A DNA stretch of 36,188 bases from Algimonas arctica (GTDB lineage Bacteria > Pseudomonadota > Alphaproteobacteria > Caulobacterales > Maricaulaceae). The position numbers were made by a program, and so were the translations under genes. This document shows positions 34,163-36,188 of the stretch, in pieces. The notes under the pieces were generated by a model, which saw only the letters and a program-made list of their open reading frames with translations, made no database searches and was not told the origin of the DNA. The stretch lies in contig NZ_BMZH01000018.1 of the NCBI RefSeq assembly GCF_014652695.1, positions 1 to 36,188 of the forward strand, given 5' to 3'. Position 1 is the stretch's first letter, and each line of letters starts with the position of its first letter.

Positions 34163-35732
34163 TTAGCCTTTATCTCCGTCACATCGTCTCAACGCACGCC
34201 CCGCGCGATTGCCTGTCGATTGCCCGCTGTCGATGGCCATAACGCCATTGACGATTGAAAACTGGACACCGTCTGACAATCGCGCCGGGCTTTGGAAGTC
34301 AGCCATAGGCGTAAAACTCTCTGGGTCGATGATAATAATATCGGCCGCATAGTGTGGCTTCAGATATCCCCTATCGCATAATCCGAATGTGTCGGCGACA
34401 AGACCCGTGCTCCGGTGAACAAAGGCGGCCGTAGAAATCCATTGTTGATCGACGACATAGGCCCGAAATTTTTTCGGATAGCTCGCGTATTTTCGCGGAT
34501 GACCTGTGCTTCCATCCGAGCTGGTCATAACCCAATCTTGAGTCATGAAGCGTTCCATATCGTCCGGGTTCATATTGAATGAAGCGATACGGGCATCACC
34601 GTGACGCGCGATCTGAAGCGCAATATTGACGGGGTCGGTCGCTTCAGCCTCCGAGATTTCAGCGAGGGTCTTGCCGACCCAGTTCGATGACACATCTGAC
34701 GATAACGCGGCCGTAATCAGAATCGAGTCCGCCCCGCCACGACGGCGTAAATTCTCTGTCGTTTCTAAAATGATTTGTTCAGACAATGCCGGATTATCCA
34801 ATCGCGCTTTGTAATCTGCATCCGTGCCCGCCTTCACCCATCGCGGCAGTAAGGCGTTCGAAATACGCGTGCCCGATGCGCGCCACGGATATTGGTCCGC
34901 CGTGATCGATAGGCCGCGTGCTCGGGCCTCTTCGATCTGCGTCACAATCGCGTCGCTTTGCCCCCACACATCCGTGCCGAGCGCTTTTATATGGGCAATA
35001 TTTGCCGGAACATTCGCACCCTCAGCAATCTGAATCACCTCTTCAATCGCGGCCATAAGTCCAATCGAATAGTTGGATTCATCGCGGATATGGCTGTCAT
35101 AAATTCCGCCACCGTCAGATGCCGCGCGCGCAAGTGCGATTACTTCGTCTGTGTTTTGAAAAACTCCCCGGCGCATAGAACAGCCCGGTTGAGAGGCCGA
35201 GCGCCCCGTCATCCATCCCTTTGGAAACAGCCCCAATCATCGCCGCCATCTCGGCCTCAGTCGGGGCGCGATCTTCGCCGCCTATGACAGACTGACGCAA
35301 TGCGCCGTGACCGATGAAGAGCGCCGTATTGGTGCCAATGTTCAATGTATCAAGGGTCTTAAGCTGCGCCCCAATATCCGGCTCCCCAAAACCATCATTA
35401 CCATTGACGACGCTTGTTACGCCTTGGAACAGGTAATTGTCGTTCCGGCTGCGCGTAGGGTCATCTGATGTGAGATCAGACAGACTATGTGTGTGCGGGT
35501 CAATAAACCCCGGCATGACATAAAGCCCTCTCGCATCTATAATACGCGTAGCCTTCACGCCGATCTGCGATCCGACATGGATAATTCGGTCATCCTTGAT
35601 GGCCACGGACAAAACAGAACCGTCCGAGTCCTCCCCCGTAAATACGGTGCCGTTTATGATGAGCGTATCCGCCTGAATGACACTGGCGCAGGAGGCAAGC
35701 AGGAACGCGGATAAGAGAACGGCGATTTTCAC
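34163..35732 (-). pseudogene. Exported D-aminoacylase (N-acyl-D-amino-acid deacylase), frameshifted
   Basis: Lipoprotein leader ending LLASCAS (lipobox Cys15), then PGFIDPHTHSLSDL (metal-binding HTH), GVTSVVNGNDGFG, and up to GLSTGLFYAPGSF. There the first frame goes wrong (SKHRRSN and on to a stop near 35115), while the family sequence continues in the next frame as NTDEVIALARAASDGG, HIKALGTDVWGQ, ITADQYPW and MTSSDGSTGHPRKYAS. The slip lies in a run of five A on the plus strand (35159-35163); removing one base would restore a product of about 522 residues. It could be a sequencing error or true decay. It overlaps the M14 gene by 4 nt upstream, and the symporter follows after 2 nt. Confidence 0.8.
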
Positions 35733-36130
35733 GGGGTCTCTGCGTGGGTCAACAAAAGCCGCATCATTTCCTCAGAGAAGATCACCGAAGCTTGATCGAT
35801 CGCAGGGCGGGATGTTTCGTCGCCAACTTCATAGGTAATAGAGGGAATGCCGAAACTCTCATACATATAGTTTTTCGAAACCGGACGCCCCGAATTATGC
35901 TGTGCTTCACGGGTGAACGAATAATCCCTATCATCGAGCCGCGCTTTAACGGCCGCCAACCAATCGCGTGTAAACAGGACCGGGTTTGTCGGCTCGTCAT
36001 CAGCTTGGGTGTAAAGCAAATTGCGCTGGGTCGAGTGGAAGTCGAGGAAGAAAATGATGTCGTCGTCCCCCGCATGGAACCGTTCTTGTCCGTCGTCATA
36101 TAAAACGGCACAGATTTCGGCCTGGGCCAA
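35729..36130 (-). pseudogene. M14-family metallopeptidase, N-terminally truncated
   Basis: The frame reads ICAVLYDDGQERFHAGDDDI, then IFFLDFHSTQRNLLYTQAD, and later ISKN-like VSKNYMYESFGIPSITYEVGD with a glutamate that may be catalytic. DFHST supplies the third zinc ligand of M14 carboxypeptidase/desuccinylase proteins. The N-terminal HxxE metal site is missing: an in-frame TGA lies at 36145-36143 and only a TTG (36130) could start it. The lost part is replaced by sequence shared with the IS3-type end at 1-103. It overlaps the D-aminoacylase gene by 4 nt (ATGA), so it was the first gene of a D-peptide/amino-acid operon. Confidence 0.65.
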
Positions 36131-36147
36131 GAGAGACTTTGCTCACC
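36086..36147 (-). repeat. Segment shared with both window ends and an internal remnant
   Basis: On the minus strand, 36147-36107 matches 43-83 at 38 of 41 bases, and 36115-36086 matches 1621-1650 at 28 of 30. A weaker copy lies at 15696-15740. From 36148 to the window end no gene is recognisable. Confidence 0.6.
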
Positions 36148-36188
36148 TTTATTGATTGATATTAGGCGACGGCTTTGCGGTATTGCAA

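Noticed and set aside
1-36188. rRNA, tRNA, CRISPR arrays or a replication origin
   Set aside because: Read on both strands, nothing with the expected structure or conserved sequence was seen.

Overview
The window looks like a chromosomal stretch from a marine or aquatic alphaproteobacterium, probably near Hyphomonadaceae/Maricaulales. The evidence is protein style only: a CreA-like lipoprotein, a DUF885 peptidase, a YHYH lipoprotein, an Rnk-type GreA/B-fold protein and frequent TTG/GTG starts. No rRNA, tRNA or CRISPR array was seen, so the placement is an inference.

Layout. 1-1785: an adenine/adenosine deaminase gene lying between an IS3-type end and an IS6-type transposase remnant. 2010-8566: four tightly packed plus-strand genes, namely an NTT-type nucleotide carrier, a beta-lactamase-fold serine hydrolase, a large exported protein with phosphohistidine and PPDK-type ATP-binding domains, and a second serine hydrolase. 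8613-12154: a YHYH lipoprotein and a periplasmic partner, flanked by two decayed IS6-type elements in the same orientation. 12262-15032: a small ORF, creA and a DUF885 lipoprotein. 15126-16066: an IS graveyard (IS6 piece, IS3 piece, second IS6 piece, thioredoxin-like fragment). 16038-24516: a copper/silver efflux system (PepSY protein, CusF, CusA, CusB, CusC and a Cys-rich protein on the minus strand) divergent from a csoR repressor gene, with a recognisable CsoR-type operator between them. 24517-26453: a fossil esterase, short ORFs and rnk. 26454-29789: a large MscS-family channel. 30265-36130: a D-amino-acid region in which an SDR plus N-acyl-D-amino-acid deacylase operon converges on a truncated M14 peptidase, a frameshifted D-aminoacylase and a dicarboxylate/amino-acid symporter.

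How the genes work together. The cus genes form a coherent export pathway: CusC, CusB and CusA overlap by 4 nt each and CusF follows with the same overlap. The D-amino-acid genes suggest scavenging of acylated D-amino acids and peptides, with one arm decaying. The most unusual group is 2010-8566, where a nucleotide transporter sits beside an apparently exported protein whose domain order (phosphohistidine first, ATP-binding last) recalls glucan, water dikinase, together with two periplasmic serine hydrolases. This may be a periplasmic phosphotransfer system acting on a glycan or cell-wall substrate; that role is inferred.

A second theme is decay of IS6-type elements. One terminal motif, GGCMTTRTCAGYTTAA, recurs at seven places, some with transposase attached and some alone just downstream of genes. 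A short segment of about 40-60 bp is shared by both ends of the window and two internal sites.
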